From positions 1 to 64,000 of the forward strand of contig NZ_QZMN01000014.1 in NCBI RefSeq assembly GCF_003702705.1: DNA of 64,000 nt. The letters are read 5' to 3'. The notes under the pieces were generated by a model, which saw only the letters and a list, made by a program, of their open reading frames with translations, made no database searches and was not told the DNA's origin. Source of the stretch: Ornithinimicrobium cerasi (GTDB lineage Bacteria > Actinomycetota > Actinomycetes > Actinomycetales > Dermatophilaceae). This document shows positions 1-9,400 of this stretch, piece after piece (the first letter of the stretch is position 1; the number at the start of each line of letters is the position of its first letter). The translations under genes and the position numbers were made by a program.

Positions 1-1
1 C

Positions 2-52
2 CAACGCCTCCTCACCAACCCCACCCAGGAGGCCATGGCCGCGACGGGTTGA
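2..52 (+). CDS. C-terminal stub of an upstream gene
   Basis: The first bases read in frame as the last 16 codons of a plus-strand gene (QRLLTNPTQEAMAATG) ending in TGA at 50-52, just before the convergent ABC transporter operon. The composition looks like a genuine protein end, but the fragment is too short to identify a family. The rest lies outside the window. This is inference from a short reading frame only. Confidence 0.4.
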   Translation, partial: QRLLTNPTQEAMAATG

Positions 53-63
53 CACAGGGCTTC

Positions 64-1056
64 TCATCGCTCCTCCTCGCCGTCGCCGGTCGCGGGGTCG
101 GTCAGGTGGTGGTCCTGGTCGTCGGGCCACACCTGGACGTGCGTCGACTCCTTCTCGATCCGCACCCGGTCGTGGAGACCGAGCTGCTGCACGTGCTGCT
201 TCGGGAGCTGGATGCGGCCGGCGCGGTCGATCACGGTGTACTCCCGCGCGACCGTCCGCTCGACCCCGTCCGGCCCGACGACCTTCTGTCGCAGGACCTC
301 GGTGGAGGTGCGACCGTCGCGGATCTGCACCGTCCGGCGGACGTGGTCGGAGACCGTGGGGTCGTGGGTGACGACGAGGACCGTGGTGCCGAGCTCACCG
401 GCCGCCGTCCGCATCGCCTCCAGCACCTGCTCCGACGCCGCGTCGTCGAGCTCGCCGGTCGGCTCGTCGGCGAGGAGCACGGCGGGGGAGTTGGCCAGGG
501 CGGTCGCGATGGCCACCCGCTGCTGCTGACCGCCGGAGAGCTGGGAGGGCCGACGGTCGGCGCAGTCGGCGACCCCGAGGAGCTCCAGCAGCTCGCCGAC
601 CCGGCCGCCGCGCCCCGTCCGGCTGCTGATGACCATGGGCAGGGCGACGTTGTCGGCGGCGGTGAGGAACGGCAGCAGGTTGCGCGAGGTCTGCTGCCAG
701 ACGAAGCCGACGACGTGCCGCTGGTAGTCCACGCGCTGCGCCCGGTTCATCGTGAGGAGGTCGACGCCGGCCACCCGGGCGCGGCCGCCGGTGGGACGGT
801 CGAGCCCGGAGAGGATGCCGAGCAGCGTCGACTTGCCCGAGCCGGACGCCCCGACGAGGGCGACCACGTCACCGGGGTCGACGACGAGGTTGAGACCCTG
901 GAGCGCCTGGACCTCGACACCCTCGGTCGAGTAGATGCGGACGAGGTCCTCGCACCAGATGTCGGGGCCCACGTGGGCCCTGCCGCCCTGCTCCTGCGCC
1001 CGGGCTGGACCCCCGGCGCTGTCGGGCGGTCGCTGGGTGCGGTCGGTCGTGGTCAT
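64..1056 (-). CDS. ABC exporter ATPase with AbrB-like tail
   Basis: Predicted ATPase of a MacB/LolD-type ABC exporter of 330 aa, energising the two FtsX-like permeases encoded just upstream. Walker A GASGSGKST lies at about residues 69-77, the signature LSGGQQQR at 173-180, and Walker B with D-loop (LLADEPTGELD) at 194-204. Residues about 270-311 (core YTVIDRAGRIQLPKQHV) resemble a SpoVT/AbrB swapped-hairpin, which is unusual on this kind of ATPase. The chosen ATG overlaps the permease stop as ATGA and has a GGAGG ribosome site, so the two are translationally coupled. The longer frame upstream is not needed. The substrate is unknown; family members move lipoproteins, peptides or drugs. Confidence 0.88.
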   Translation of the reverse strand: MTTTDRTQRPPDSAGGPARAQEQGGRAHVGPDIWCEDLVRIYSTEGVEVQALQGLNLVVDPGDVVALVGASGSGKSTLLGILSGLDRPTGGRARVAGVDLLTMNRAQRVDYQRHVVGFVWQQTSRNLLPFLTAADNVALPMVISSRTGRGGRVGELLELLGVADCADRRPSQLSGGQQQRVAIATALANSPAVLLADEPTGELDDAASEQVLEAMRTAAGELGTTVLVVTHDPTVSDHVRRTVQIRDGRTSTEVLRQKVVGPDGVERTVAREYTVIDRAGRIQLPKQHVQQLGLHDRVRIEKESTHVQVWPDDQDHHLTDPATGDGEEER

Positions 1057-3884
1057 CGTTCCTCCCCGACGCGCAGGGCCTGCGCGAGGTTGGTCCGCCC
1101 GGCGAGCCAGGCGCTGACGGTGATGGCGAGCAGGACGGTCAGGACGACGGCGGCCAGGACGGCGCCGACGAGGAGCGGGTCGAGGGAGAGCGGGGGTTGG
1201 GCTCGGCCACCGGTGACCCCGGTGAGGTCGAGGGCCCGGACGAGGACCCACGGCACGACGAGGCCGAGCACGGCTCCGACGACGATCGAGGTGAGGACCA
1301 TCGGGGCGAGCTCCCAGGCCGTCAGGGCACGCGTCTGACGCGCGCCCAGGCCGAGGGTGCGCAACACGGCCAGCAGCCGCGCGCGGGCGTCGGCCCCCAT
1401 GAGCTGGACGACGGCGATGGCGAGGACCGTCAGCAGGCCGGTGAGGACGGTCGCCCCCACGAACGCCCGCGTCAGACCCGTCGTCACGGGTGCCGAGGCG
1501 AAGGCGTCCAGCTCCTGCTGGACCGTGGTCACGACGGAGCTGCCGAGGACACCCTCCACCTCACCGGCGACCCGGCCGTGGTCCGCGCCGTCGGCGAGCG
1601 ACACCAGGGCGGTGGTGGCCGCCGGGACGCTCCGGCCCGCACGCTCCCACCTCTCCGCGCTGATCAGCACCCAGCTCCCGGGCGTCCGGAACCCGGGCAG
1701 CTCGGCGGCGTGCCCGAGGACCACCACCTCCCCCACCCCGCGGACCGAGGCCGGGCCGGACCTCGTCGGGGCCGACCCGCCCGCGAGCACCGGGACGGGT
1801 CCTCCCTCGGCGTACAGCCCGGGAGGCGGGCCGGCGGCCGGACCGTCCGCCGGCATGACGGAGGAGAGCTCGGTGTCCGCCAGCAGCACCCGCACCGGCG
1901 TCCGGTCCTCTCCCGCGCTCAGCTCGAACGTCGTCCCGGCGTCCCGGAGCCGCACCACCGCCTCGACCCCCTCGATGCCGCGCAGCGCGGCGACCACCTC
2001 GTCCGTCATCTGCGGCCCGCGGACCCTCACGTCCGCGCCGTTGCGCTCCCAGGCCGCCGCGTCGGCGCCGTGGGTCACGGTCGTGAGCAGCACCGCGCTG
2101 ACCAGCGCCACCGACGTCCCGAGGACGACGGCCAGCGTGGGCACGAGCCCGCCGGCCGGGTCACGCAGGGCCCTGGCCGCACCGAGGAACGGGGTCAGGC
2201 CGCGCCCGGACCGGAGCACCCGGACGAGCGCGGCCAGCGGGAGCGGGTAGAGACGCAGCGCCACGGAGCACGCCACGAGGGCGAGCAGGACGGGGGCGGC
2301 GGCGGCCAGGAGGTCGATGCCCGAGTCGGACGCGGCGTCCCCCCGCGTGTCCCGGTCCAGCAGACGCCAGGTCGCGAGCCCGGCCAGGACGGCCACGGAC
2401 AGCTCGGCCACCCACCGCCACCTGCTGCGGCTGCGTCCTGACAGGTCGCGACGCTCGTGGAGGAGCGAGGCGTCGTCGAGGCTGGCGGCGAGCGCGACGG
2501 CGGGGGTCGCCGCGACGGCGGCGGTCACCAGCCACTCCCACCACCGGCCGGCTCCCGGGACGGCGGCGACCGCCAGGGCGTGACCCAGCAGGGCGGCCGG
2601 GACGCCGAGGGCCAGCCCCTCACCCGCGACGAGCCACCGCACCTGCCGGGGGCTCGCCCCGCGGGCCAGGACCACCGCGAGGGCGGCCCGGCGACGGGAG
2701 ACGACGAGCCGGGCCGCGAGCCCCAGGACCGCCGCCGCGACCCCCAGCGGCCCGGCGGCCACCACCGCCAGCAGGGAGGAGGTGGCTCGCTGCTGGCGCA
2801 CGACCTTGTCGAGCGCGTCGGTCAGGCCCGTGGTGAAGGCCGGGACCTGGTCGCCCTCGAGGGCTGACAGCGCCGGGTCACCTGCGGGCACGAGCACGTG
2901 CTGCTGCGCCAGCATCCCGGTGAGCTGGCGCCGGAGCTCGGCCGTGTCGACGCGCCCCGTGGTGACGGCGGCGGCGTCGACGGGATACCAGACCTCGGTC
3001 CGCACCGCGGTCGGCTGGCCGAGGAAACCCCTGCTCAGCGGGCTGACGAACGCGGTGATCGTGCCCTGCTCGCCACGGTTGGGATCGGCGAGCACGCCCA
3101 TCGTCGTGCCGTTGTCGACGTGCTGCCAGCGGGGGTTGTCGGGGTCGACCGGTCGGTACGTCCCGACCAGCTCGAGCCGTCCGGCGATCTCCTCCCCGAC
3201 CTCCCAGAGCATCTCCGCGGCCGCCTCCTCCAGGACCACGACGGGGACGAGCGGGCCGGAGGGCTGCTGCGGACCCCGGGCGACCGGCCCCTCGGCCTCC
3301 CGGGGGTCGGGGAGCACCGTCTGCTCGAGCTCGGGCCACCCGCCCTCGACGAGCTCGACGTGCTCGGTGAGCCCGGGGTCGGCGCGCACGGTCACCTGGG
3401 CGTTGTAGTAGCCGGACTCCACGGCGGGCACGTGGTCGAGCGCGTTGGTGACGCGCGCCGTCATCTGCGCCTCCTGCAGGACCGTGCGCAGCGGCTCCGG
3501 CTGGGCGGAGCGGACACGCTCGGCCCCCTCCCGGAACGCCTGCCAGGGGTCTAGCGCGGTGGGCTGCCCGTCCTGGTCGACGCTCCCCACCGCCGTCTCC
3601 ACGGTCGTCCCCCAGGCGCCGGTGACGTCGCGCTGCTGCGCGGAGAGGAGCCCGAGGTCCTGCACCAGCTGACGGGCGTTGACGTCCTCCAGCGCGCGGG
3701 GCACGGCGGTCAGCAGGAACGAGACCAGGGCGACGAGGAGCGCGAGCGCGGCGGACACCCACGGGTCCGCCACGAACTGCCGCCACGCCAGACCCGCTCC
3801 GGTATGCCGCCCCGCACCACCGGGAGCCCGGACACCCGTCGTCGCCCCGGTGCCGCGGGGTGTGGCGCGGTGCCGGCCGGTCAC
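1053..3884 (-). CDS. FtsX-like ABC permease (second of pair)
   Basis: Large integral membrane permease of 943 aa. A first transmembrane segment lies near residues 32-54 (WVSAALALLVALVSFLLTA), followed by a long extracytoplasmic region, a central helix cluster, and a final C-terminal group of helices typical of FtsX/MacB permeases. The GTG start overlaps the preceding permease stop as GTGA and follows a GAGGAG ribosome site, which rules out the longer upstream reading. It forms one operon with the permease before it and the ATPase after it. The substrate cannot be read from sequence. Confidence 0.85.
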   Translation of the reverse strand: MTGRHRATPRGTGATTGVRAPGGAGRHTGAGLAWRQFVADPWVSAALALLVALVSFLLTAVPRALEDVNARQLVQDLGLLSAQQRDVTGAWGTTVETAVGSVDQDGQPTALDPWQAFREGAERVRSAQPEPLRTVLQEAQMTARVTNALDHVPAVESGYYNAQVTVRADPGLTEHVELVEGGWPELEQTVLPDPREAEGPVARGPQQPSGPLVPVVVLEEAAAEMLWEVGEEIAGRLELVGTYRPVDPDNPRWQHVDNGTTMGVLADPNRGEQGTITAFVSPLSRGFLGQPTAVRTEVWYPVDAAAVTTGRVDTAELRRQLTGMLAQQHVLVPAGDPALSALEGDQVPAFTTGLTDALDKVVRQQRATSSLLAVVAAGPLGVAAAVLGLAARLVVSRRRAALAVVLARGASPRQVRWLVAGEGLALGVPAALLGHALAVAAVPGAGRWWEWLVTAAVAATPAVALAASLDDASLLHERRDLSGRSRSRWRWVAELSVAVLAGLATWRLLDRDTRGDAASDSGIDLLAAAAPVLLALVACSVALRLYPLPLAALVRVLRSGRGLTPFLGAARALRDPAGGLVPTLAVVLGTSVALVSAVLLTTVTHGADAAAWERNGADVRVRGPQMTDEVVAALRGIEGVEAVVRLRDAGTTFELSAGEDRTPVRVLLADTELSSVMPADGPAAGPPPGLYAEGGPVPVLAGGSAPTRSGPASVRGVGEVVVLGHAAELPGFRTPGSWVLISAERWERAGRSVPAATTALVSLADGADHGRVAGEVEGVLGSSVVTTVQQELDAFASAPVTTGLTRAFVGATVLTGLLTVLAIAVVQLMGADARARLLAVLRTLGLGARQTRALTAWELAPMVLTSIVVGAVLGLVVPWVLVRALDLTGVTGGRAQPPLSLDPLLVGAVLAAVVLTVLLAITVSAWLAGRTNLAQALRVGEER

Positions 3885-6800
3885 CGGATCTCCTCGCGGT
3901 AGTCGCGGTCGACCGCCTGGCGCGCCACCATGACGGCCTGGACGAGGACGACCGCCAGCACGACCACGGCACCCGCGGTGAGGAGGGCGACCCAGGGGCC
4001 GACCTCGAGCCGCAGCGGCGCGGCGAGCGCCACCTGCGCCCGCTGGGTCGTCGACCGCGCCAGCTCGGGCACCACGGCACGGCTGACGAGCCACCCGGCC
4101 GCGAGGCCCATCAGCACCGCGGCCGAGACCACGCCGGCCAGCTCGACGGCGCGCGAGCGCGCCTGGGCCCGCGGCGGCATACCGAGGGCGCGCAGGACCG
4201 CGACCTCCGGGCGGCGTGCACCCAGGAGCGTCGCCGCGACGGCGGCGATGCCGGTGGCCGCCAGCAGCACGGCCCCCGCCGAGGCGACCCGGAAGACGAG
4301 GCGGGCTGCGGTGGTGGCGTCGGTGACCGTGACCGCACCCGGCCCGGTGACCGTGGCCACGTCCGCGCGCCCGGTCAGCTCCTCGACGACGGCGTCCGTG
4401 TCCGCACCGGGTGCCGTGCTGGCCCAGACCTCGGTCGGGTGGGGCAGCGGGCGGTCGAGGTCGGCGAGCACCGCGGCCACCGCGTCGCGGTCCACGAGCG
4501 CGGCCAGCGGGGCCAGGGTGCCGGGGACCGCCGGGACGATCGCCGACACGGTCACCGGCAGGGTGGCGCCGAAGGCCCGGATCTGGGCGGGGGACCCCAC
4601 CGCGAGGTTCGCGGCGCGGGCGGCGGCCGGCGTCAGCGCCACCGGCACGGTGCCCGGCGTCGCCTCGTCGTCCCCCCGCGGGGGCGCGGGCGCGAACGGG
4701 CTGCCCGGGACGGGCTCGCGGTAGCTGGTCCCCGGTGCGACCGTGAGCGACGGGGGGAGGTTGACGTTGGACCTCCCGGCGATCACCCAGGGGGTGGCGC
4801 TCACGTCGAGGCTGGGTGGCACGTAGACCGCGTCGTCGACGGTCAGGACGTGACCCGTCCGCGGGTCGACGTAGGTCCTGATCCCGGGATCACCCTGCGC
4901 CTCCCGCTCGGCCTCCGCCTCGGCGACCACGTCCGGGGGGGCCGCGACCGGCGAGCCCCACCCCGACGCCAGCGCGAGGAGGTCGGTGCCGTCGTCGGTC
5001 CGTGCCGTCAGCGTCAGCCGGACGTCCTGGGGGACCGGGTCGAAGCGGTCGTCGTGCGTCACCGGGATGCGCAGGCGCAGGTCGCGCACCACCAGTCCGG
5101 TGGCCTCCGGGAGGGTGAACGTCACGGTCCCCCCGCCCCCGCCCGCCGCGACCGCGGAGTCCGTGTAGGGCCGCGGTGCCTGCGGCGGCTCGACGGTCGC
5201 CCGCGTCACCTCGACGGGCGCACCGTCCACCGTGCTGATCAGACCGGTCGCGGGGTCGGCGACGGTCATCGAGACGACCCAGTCCTTCACGGCCTCGGCA
5301 CCGGCGGCACGCAGCGGCTCGTCGGTCATGGAGCGCGCCGTGGCGCGGGCCTCCTCCTCGGGCAGCGGCGCCGCGTCCGGGCCGAGGAAGACCTCCCCCT
5401 CGGCCTCGCCGGTGAGCTGGTCGACGAGGGACTCGTAGCCGGCCTGCAGCCTCTCCAGCTCCTCGTCCGGGACCGTGAGCTCGGCCTCGAGGGTGAGCTC
5501 GACGGTCCGGGTCCCGGCCGGTAGGAGCACGCCCTGGCCGGTGAGGTCCGGGCCCCCGCCGGTGAGCTCGGCGACCGGCACGACCGGCCCGGACCCGTCC
5601 GGCAGGTCGGGCTGCGTCACGACGTCGGCGAGCTGAGCGGCGGGGGCCATGGTCACGGCGACCGTGAGGTCGGCGAGGCGGGCGTCCGGGTCGGTCCAGA
5701 CGGCGACCGACGACGCCACGCCGGGGGTGTCGCCGAGGAGGTCAGGCGCCGGTGGGACCACCCCGGGGCCCGTGGTGACCGGGGGCTCGACGAGGACCGC
5801 GCGCACCGGTGCTCCCTGGCCCACCGCGGCCAGGTTGTCCCGCAGGTGGGCGGCCGTGCCGGCGTAGAGGCCGGACAGGGTGGTCGCGCCGACGGCGAGC
5901 ACGGTGAGGACGGCGGGCACGGCATACACCGGGAGGCGGCGGGAGACCTGGGCGGCCGCCAGGTGCCCGGACGCCGCCCGCCCGGGCCGGGTGAGGGCCT
6001 CAGCCAGGCGCCCGGCCGGGCCCAGCAGGGCCATGGCGACCACCGCCGCGGCGGCCAGGAGCAGCGCCGGTGCCGCTCCGGCGAGGAGGTCGGTGCCGAG
6101 GGAACCGTCCGCCCGGACGAGGACCGGGGACCCTGCCCGCCGCAGCTGCCACCACGCCACGCCGGCCGCCCCCAGGACGAGCACGACGGTCGCCAGCGCC
6201 GTCGCCGCACGCGCCCGGCCCGACAGGTCGGCGGTGGCCGTCCCGCCACCGGTGAGGCGGCGCACCTGGGCCGTGGCGACGACGGCGAGCACGAGCAGGA
6301 CGAGGAGCCCGCTCACCGCCGCGACCCCTGCCACGGTGGTGCCCTGGGCGTCACCGGCGGGCACGGCCCGCAGGACGAGGCCGGCGGCCAGGGCCCCGAG
6401 CGCCGTGCCGAGCAGGGCCACGAGCGCCGCCTCCCCGACCGTGCCGACGAGCACCTGCGTCCGTGTGGCTCCGCGGGCCACGAGCAGCTGGGCCTGCGCG
6501 TCGCGGGTGGTGGCGAGGAGCCGGGCCAGCTGGACGACGGCGAGCATCGTGACGAGCACGAGGACCGACAGCGGGATGACCCCCAGCGCCCGGGCGGTCG
6601 CGAGGTTGGTGGACGCCGCCGCGGCGGTCGGGGCGAGGTCACCGTCGACCGTCACCCCCCGGACGTCCACCTCGGGCACCTTGAGCGAGGCCTGCAGGCT
6701 GGCCGCCGCGGAGGCCAGCCGGGCCAGGTCGTCGGGCTGGATCCGGCTGGCGTCCGGCTGCACCGTCCAGCGCACGAACGGCGCGTCCACCAGGGTGGTC

Positions 6801-7453
6801 AGCGTCGACGGGGGGACGACCAGGGGGCCGCGGTCGGACCCGTCGGCGCCGGCAGCCACCAGCCGGTCGCCGAACCAGTACGCGTCCGCGGCGTCCACCG
6901 GACGCCAGGTGCCGACGATGGCGACCGGTGTGCCGTCGACCTCGAGGGTGTCGCCGACGCCGACCTCCCACTCCCCGGCCGTCGCCGCGTGCAGCATCCC
7001 CTGGACCGGGTCGGTCGCGTCGACGGGCCAGGACCCCTCGGTCAGCGACACCCGGTCGGCCGCACCCGGGTCGGCCGGGGTGAGGGAGCCGCTGGCGAGC
7101 ACCACGAGACGCCCCGGCAGCGCGGTGCCGCCGAGCGTGACGGGACGCGGCTCGCTGACGAGCGTGCGCTGGACGCTGATCGGCGCCGGCGTGAACGCCG
7201 CGTCGATGCGGCTCCGGGCGGCGACGTCCTGCGCCTGCGGGTCCTCGCCCTGACGCGTCTGCACGCGGATGCCGGCCTGGTCGGGCGGCGCGTCGGTGAG
7301 GGCCGAGCGGGCGGCCGTGGTCGCGGCCGCGCTGGAGTAGCCCACAGCCCCCGCGAGGATCGCGGTGGTCACGGTCACGAGGGCGAGCAGGGTCAGCAGC
7401 AGACCCGTCGAGGCGCGGGCCCGCCGGAGGGCCCACCCCCACCAGGTCGTCAT
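3881..7453 (-). CDS. FtsX-like ABC permease, 1190 aa (first of pair)
   Basis: First gene of the exporter operon. The N-terminus MTTWWGWALRRARASTGLLL gives a cytoplasmic positive patch followed by a transmembrane helix. A large extracytoplasmic domain and two clusters of hydrophobic helices follow, around residues 300-520 and 1040-1180. The family pairs an FtsX-type permease with an ABC ATPase for mechanotransmission or export from the outer membrane leaflet. At about 1190 residues it is longer than simple MacB. A TAGGGT box 6 nt before the ATG suggests a leaderless transcript. Confidence 0.85.
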   Translation of the reverse strand: MTTWWGWALRRARASTGLLLTLLALVTVTTAILAGAVGYSSAAATTAARSALTDAPPDQAGIRVQTRQGEDPQAQDVAARSRIDAAFTPAPISVQRTLVSEPRPVTLGGTALPGRLVVLASGSLTPADPGAADRVSLTEGSWPVDATDPVQGMLHAATAGEWEVGVGDTLEVDGTPVAIVGTWRPVDAADAYWFGDRLVAAGADGSDRGPLVVPPSTLTTLVDAPFVRWTVQPDASRIQPDDLARLASAAASLQASLKVPEVDVRGVTVDGDLAPTAAAASTNLATARALGVIPLSVLVLVTMLAVVQLARLLATTRDAQAQLLVARGATRTQVLVGTVGEAALVALLGTALGALAAGLVLRAVPAGDAQGTTVAGVAAVSGLLVLLVLAVVATAQVRRLTGGGTATADLSGRARAATALATVVLVLGAAGVAWWQLRRAGSPVLVRADGSLGTDLLAGAAPALLLAAAAVVAMALLGPAGRLAEALTRPGRAASGHLAAAQVSRRLPVYAVPAVLTVLAVGATTLSGLYAGTAAHLRDNLAAVGQGAPVRAVLVEPPVTTGPGVVPPAPDLLGDTPGVASSVAVWTDPDARLADLTVAVTMAPAAQLADVVTQPDLPDGSGPVVPVAELTGGGPDLTGQGVLLPAGTRTVELTLEAELTVPDEELERLQAGYESLVDQLTGEAEGEVFLGPDAAPLPEEEARATARSMTDEPLRAAGAEAVKDWVVSMTVADPATGLISTVDGAPVEVTRATVEPPQAPRPYTDSAVAAGGGGGTVTFTLPEATGLVVRDLRLRIPVTHDDRFDPVPQDVRLTLTARTDDGTDLLALASGWGSPVAAPPDVVAEAEAEREAQGDPGIRTYVDPRTGHVLTVDDAVYVPPSLDVSATPWVIAGRSNVNLPPSLTVAPGTSYREPVPGSPFAPAPPRGDDEATPGTVPVALTPAAARAANLAVGSPAQIRAFGATLPVTVSAIVPAVPGTLAPLAALVDRDAVAAVLADLDRPLPHPTEVWASTAPGADTDAVVEELTGRADVATVTGPGAVTVTDATTAARLVFRVASAGAVLLAATGIAAVAATLLGARRPEVAVLRALGMPPRAQARSRAVELAGVVSAAVLMGLAAGWLVSRAVVPELARSTTQRAQVALAAPLRLEVGPWVALLTAGAVVVLAVVLVQAVMVARQAVDRDYREEIR

Positions 7454-7459
7454 GAGCCG

Positions 7460-7465
7460 ACCCTA
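7460..7465 (-). promoter_or_regulatory. -10 box of ABC exporter operon (leaderless)
   Basis: On the minus strand TAGGGT ends 6 nt before the permease ATG. This is the spacing expected when transcription begins at the A of the start codon. There is no ribosome-binding sequence in front of this start. Confidence 0.6.
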
Positions 7466-7529
7466 GGGAGTGTCCCCGACACACGTCGACCCTGTGTCCG
7501 GACGGGACCTGATCGGGACCGCGTCGGGC

Positions 7530-8846
7530 TCAGCCTTCCTCCCGCCGGTCCACGATCCGGCGGGCCTTGCCGACCGAGCGCTCGATGCCGCCCTCGCCGA
7601 GGATCACGACCTGCGCACTCGTGCCGATGCGCGACTTGACCTGGTGCGAGACCTCCCGGGCGAGCGCGTCATACCGCGCGGGGTCCAGGCCGGGGGCGGC
7701 CTCGACGTTGACGGTCAGCTGGTCCATCCGTCCGGGCCGGGTGAGGATGCACTGGAAGTGCGGGGTCAGCCCCTCGACCTTCAGCACGATCTCCTCGATC
7801 TGCGTCGGGAAGACGTTGACCCCGCGCACGATCATCAGGTCGTCGGAGCGACCGGTGATCTTGGCCATCCGGCGCATCGCCGGCCGGGCGGTGCCGGGCA
7901 GCAGGCGGGTGAGGTCGCGGGTACGGTAGCGCAGCACCGGCATCGCCTCGCGGGTGATCGCGGTGAGGACCAGCTCGCCCTCCTCGCCGTCGGGCACCGG
8001 CTCCTCGGTGATCGGGTCGATGATCTCGGGGAGGAAGTGGTCCTCCCACAGCGTCAGCCCGTCCTTGGTCTCGACGCACTCCTGCGCCACGCCGGGCCCC
8101 ATCATCTCGCTCAGCCCGAAGATGTCGGTCGCGTGCATCTGGCAGGTCTGCTCGATCTCCTCACGCATCGCCTGGGTCCAGGGCTCGGCGCCGAACACCC
8201 CGATCCGCAACGAGGTCTCCGCGGGGTCCAGGCCCAGCTCCTTGACGTGGTCGACCAGCGCCAGGAAGTAGGACGGCGTCACCATGATGACGTCCGGGCG
8301 GAAGTCCTGGACGAGCTGGATCTGCTTCTCGGTCTGGCCACCGCTCATCGGGACGACCGTGCAGCCCAGCCGCTCCGCGCCGTAGTGCGCGCCGAGGCCG
8401 CCGGTGAACAGGCCGTAGCCGTAGGCGACGTGCACCATGTCGCCCGGTCGCACTCCGGCGCCGCGCAGGGAGCGCGCGACCAGCCCGGCCCACGTGTCGA
8501 TGTCCTGCTGGGTGTAGCCGACGACCGTCGGCCGGCCGGTCGTCCCCGAGCTCGCGTGGAGACGCACGCACCGCTCGCGGGGGACGGCGAGCATCCCGAA
8601 GGGGTAGTTGTCGCGCAGCGTCGCCTTGGTCGTGAACGGCAGCAGCCGGACGTCGTCGAGGCTGCGGATGTCGTCGGGGTGCAGGTCGCGCCCCTCCATC
8701 TCGCGCCGGTAGTGCGGCACGCCGTCGTAGGCGCGCCGCACGCACGACCGCAGCCGGGTGAGCTGCTCGGCGCGCAGCTGGTCCATCGACCATCGCTCGG
8801 CGTCGTCGTAGAGCTCCGGTGCGGGTGTGATCTCCGGCAGCGACAT
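7530..8846 (-). CDS. paaK: phenylacetate-CoA ligase
   Basis: AMP-forming ligase of 438 aa that converts phenylacetate, ATP and CoA to phenylacetyl-CoA, the entry step of the aerobic phenylacetate pathway. The AMP-binding P-loop SSGTTGRPT is at about residues 99-107, and the conserved region GRSDDLMIVRGVNVFPTQIE marks the C-terminal subdomain that swings during thioesterification. The length fits PaaK (about 430-440 aa). A strong AGGAGG precedes the ATG. The gene lies at the end of a minus-strand PAA group with a thioesterase and a hydroxyacyl-CoA dehydrogenase upstream, but has its own promoter. Confidence 0.95.
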   Translation of the reverse strand: MSLPEITPAPELYDDAERWSMDQLRAEQLTRLRSCVRRAYDGVPHYRREMEGRDLHPDDIRSLDDVRLLPFTTKATLRDNYPFGMLAVPRERCVRLHASSGTTGRPTVVGYTQQDIDTWAGLVARSLRGAGVRPGDMVHVAYGYGLFTGGLGAHYGAERLGCTVVPMSGGQTEKQIQLVQDFRPDVIMVTPSYFLALVDHVKELGLDPAETSLRIGVFGAEPWTQAMREEIEQTCQMHATDIFGLSEMMGPGVAQECVETKDGLTLWEDHFLPEIIDPITEEPVPDGEEGELVLTAITREAMPVLRYRTRDLTRLLPGTARPAMRRMAKITGRSDDLMIVRGVNVFPTQIEEIVLKVEGLTPHFQCILTRPGRMDQLTVNVEAAPGLDPARYDALAREVSHQVKSRIGTSAQVVILGEGGIERSVGKARRIVDRREEG

Positions 8847-8879
8847 CGGTGTCTCCTCCTGGGCTCCTGCTCTGGGGGC

Positions 8880-8889
8880 AGGGTATGCC
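8880..8889 (-). promoter_or_regulatory. GGCATACCCT promoter of paaK
   Basis: Minus-strand GGCATACCCT contains the -10 hexamer TACCCT about 33 nt before the paaK start, so this transcript would have a short leader carrying the AGGAGG site. The same decamer or close variants precede deoD, a uvrA-like gene and others in this window. Confidence 0.55.
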
Positions 8890-8917
8890 GTCCCGCACCC
8901 GGGCGGGGCGCTGCCCC

Positions 8918-9400
8918 TCAGCGGGGCGGCAGCGACCTGCTCCGGCCGCGGAACTCCGCGACGACGGCCCCGTCGGCCTCGCGCGTGACGGTGACGTCGG
9001 TGAGGCCGCTGCGGCCGTAGGTGAGGCGCTCGCGGGCGTCCGCCACCAGGACGTCACCGAGGCGGGCCGAGGTGACGAAGGTGATGTCGCAGCCCGCGGC
9101 CACAGTCAGCCGGCCGGTGGCGTTGCAGGCCAGGGCGAAGGTGGAGTCGGCCAGCGTGAAGATGTAGCCGCCGTGCATGATGTCGTGGCCGTTCACCATC
9201 GTCGCGACGACGGGCATGCGGGTGCGGGCGAGGCCGACGGGCGGCTCGCCCGTGGTGTCGACGGAGACCTCGAGCAGCTCGATGCCGAGCGCGCCCGAGG
9301 CCCTGTCGTCCGCCCACATGGTGCGCACGTGGGTGAGGTCGGGCTCGGGCTGCGCGTCGGGGCCCGGTGTCGCGCCGGGCCGGGGTGCCCCGGTGCTCAC
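8918..9400 (-). CDS. paaI: PaaI-type hotdog thioesterase
   Basis: Acyl-CoA thioesterase of 160 aa. The motif NGHDIMHGGYIFTLADSTFA holds the HGG and downstream acidic residue of the PaaI hotdog fold. The family hydrolyses ring-hydroxylated phenylacetyl-CoA or similar dead-end thioesters and frees CoA. The GTG start overlaps the stop of the upstream dehydrogenase as GTGA, showing translational coupling; the longer upstream frame is low-complexity and rejected. Its place between paaH-like and paaK genes supports a role in phenylacetate breakdown. Confidence 0.9.
   Translation of the reverse strand: MSTGAPRPGATPGPDAQPEPDLTHVRTMWADDRASGALGIELLEVSVDTTGEPPVGLARTRMPVVATMVNGHDIMHGGYIFTLADSTFALACNATGRLTVAAGCDITFVTSARLGDVLVADARERLTYGRSGLTDVTVTREADGAVVAEFRGRSRSLPPR

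Noticed and set aside
3860-5524. Plus-strand open frame of 554 codons
   Set aside because: Antisense to the FtsX-like permease; the translation is low-complexity Arg/Gly/His without domains.
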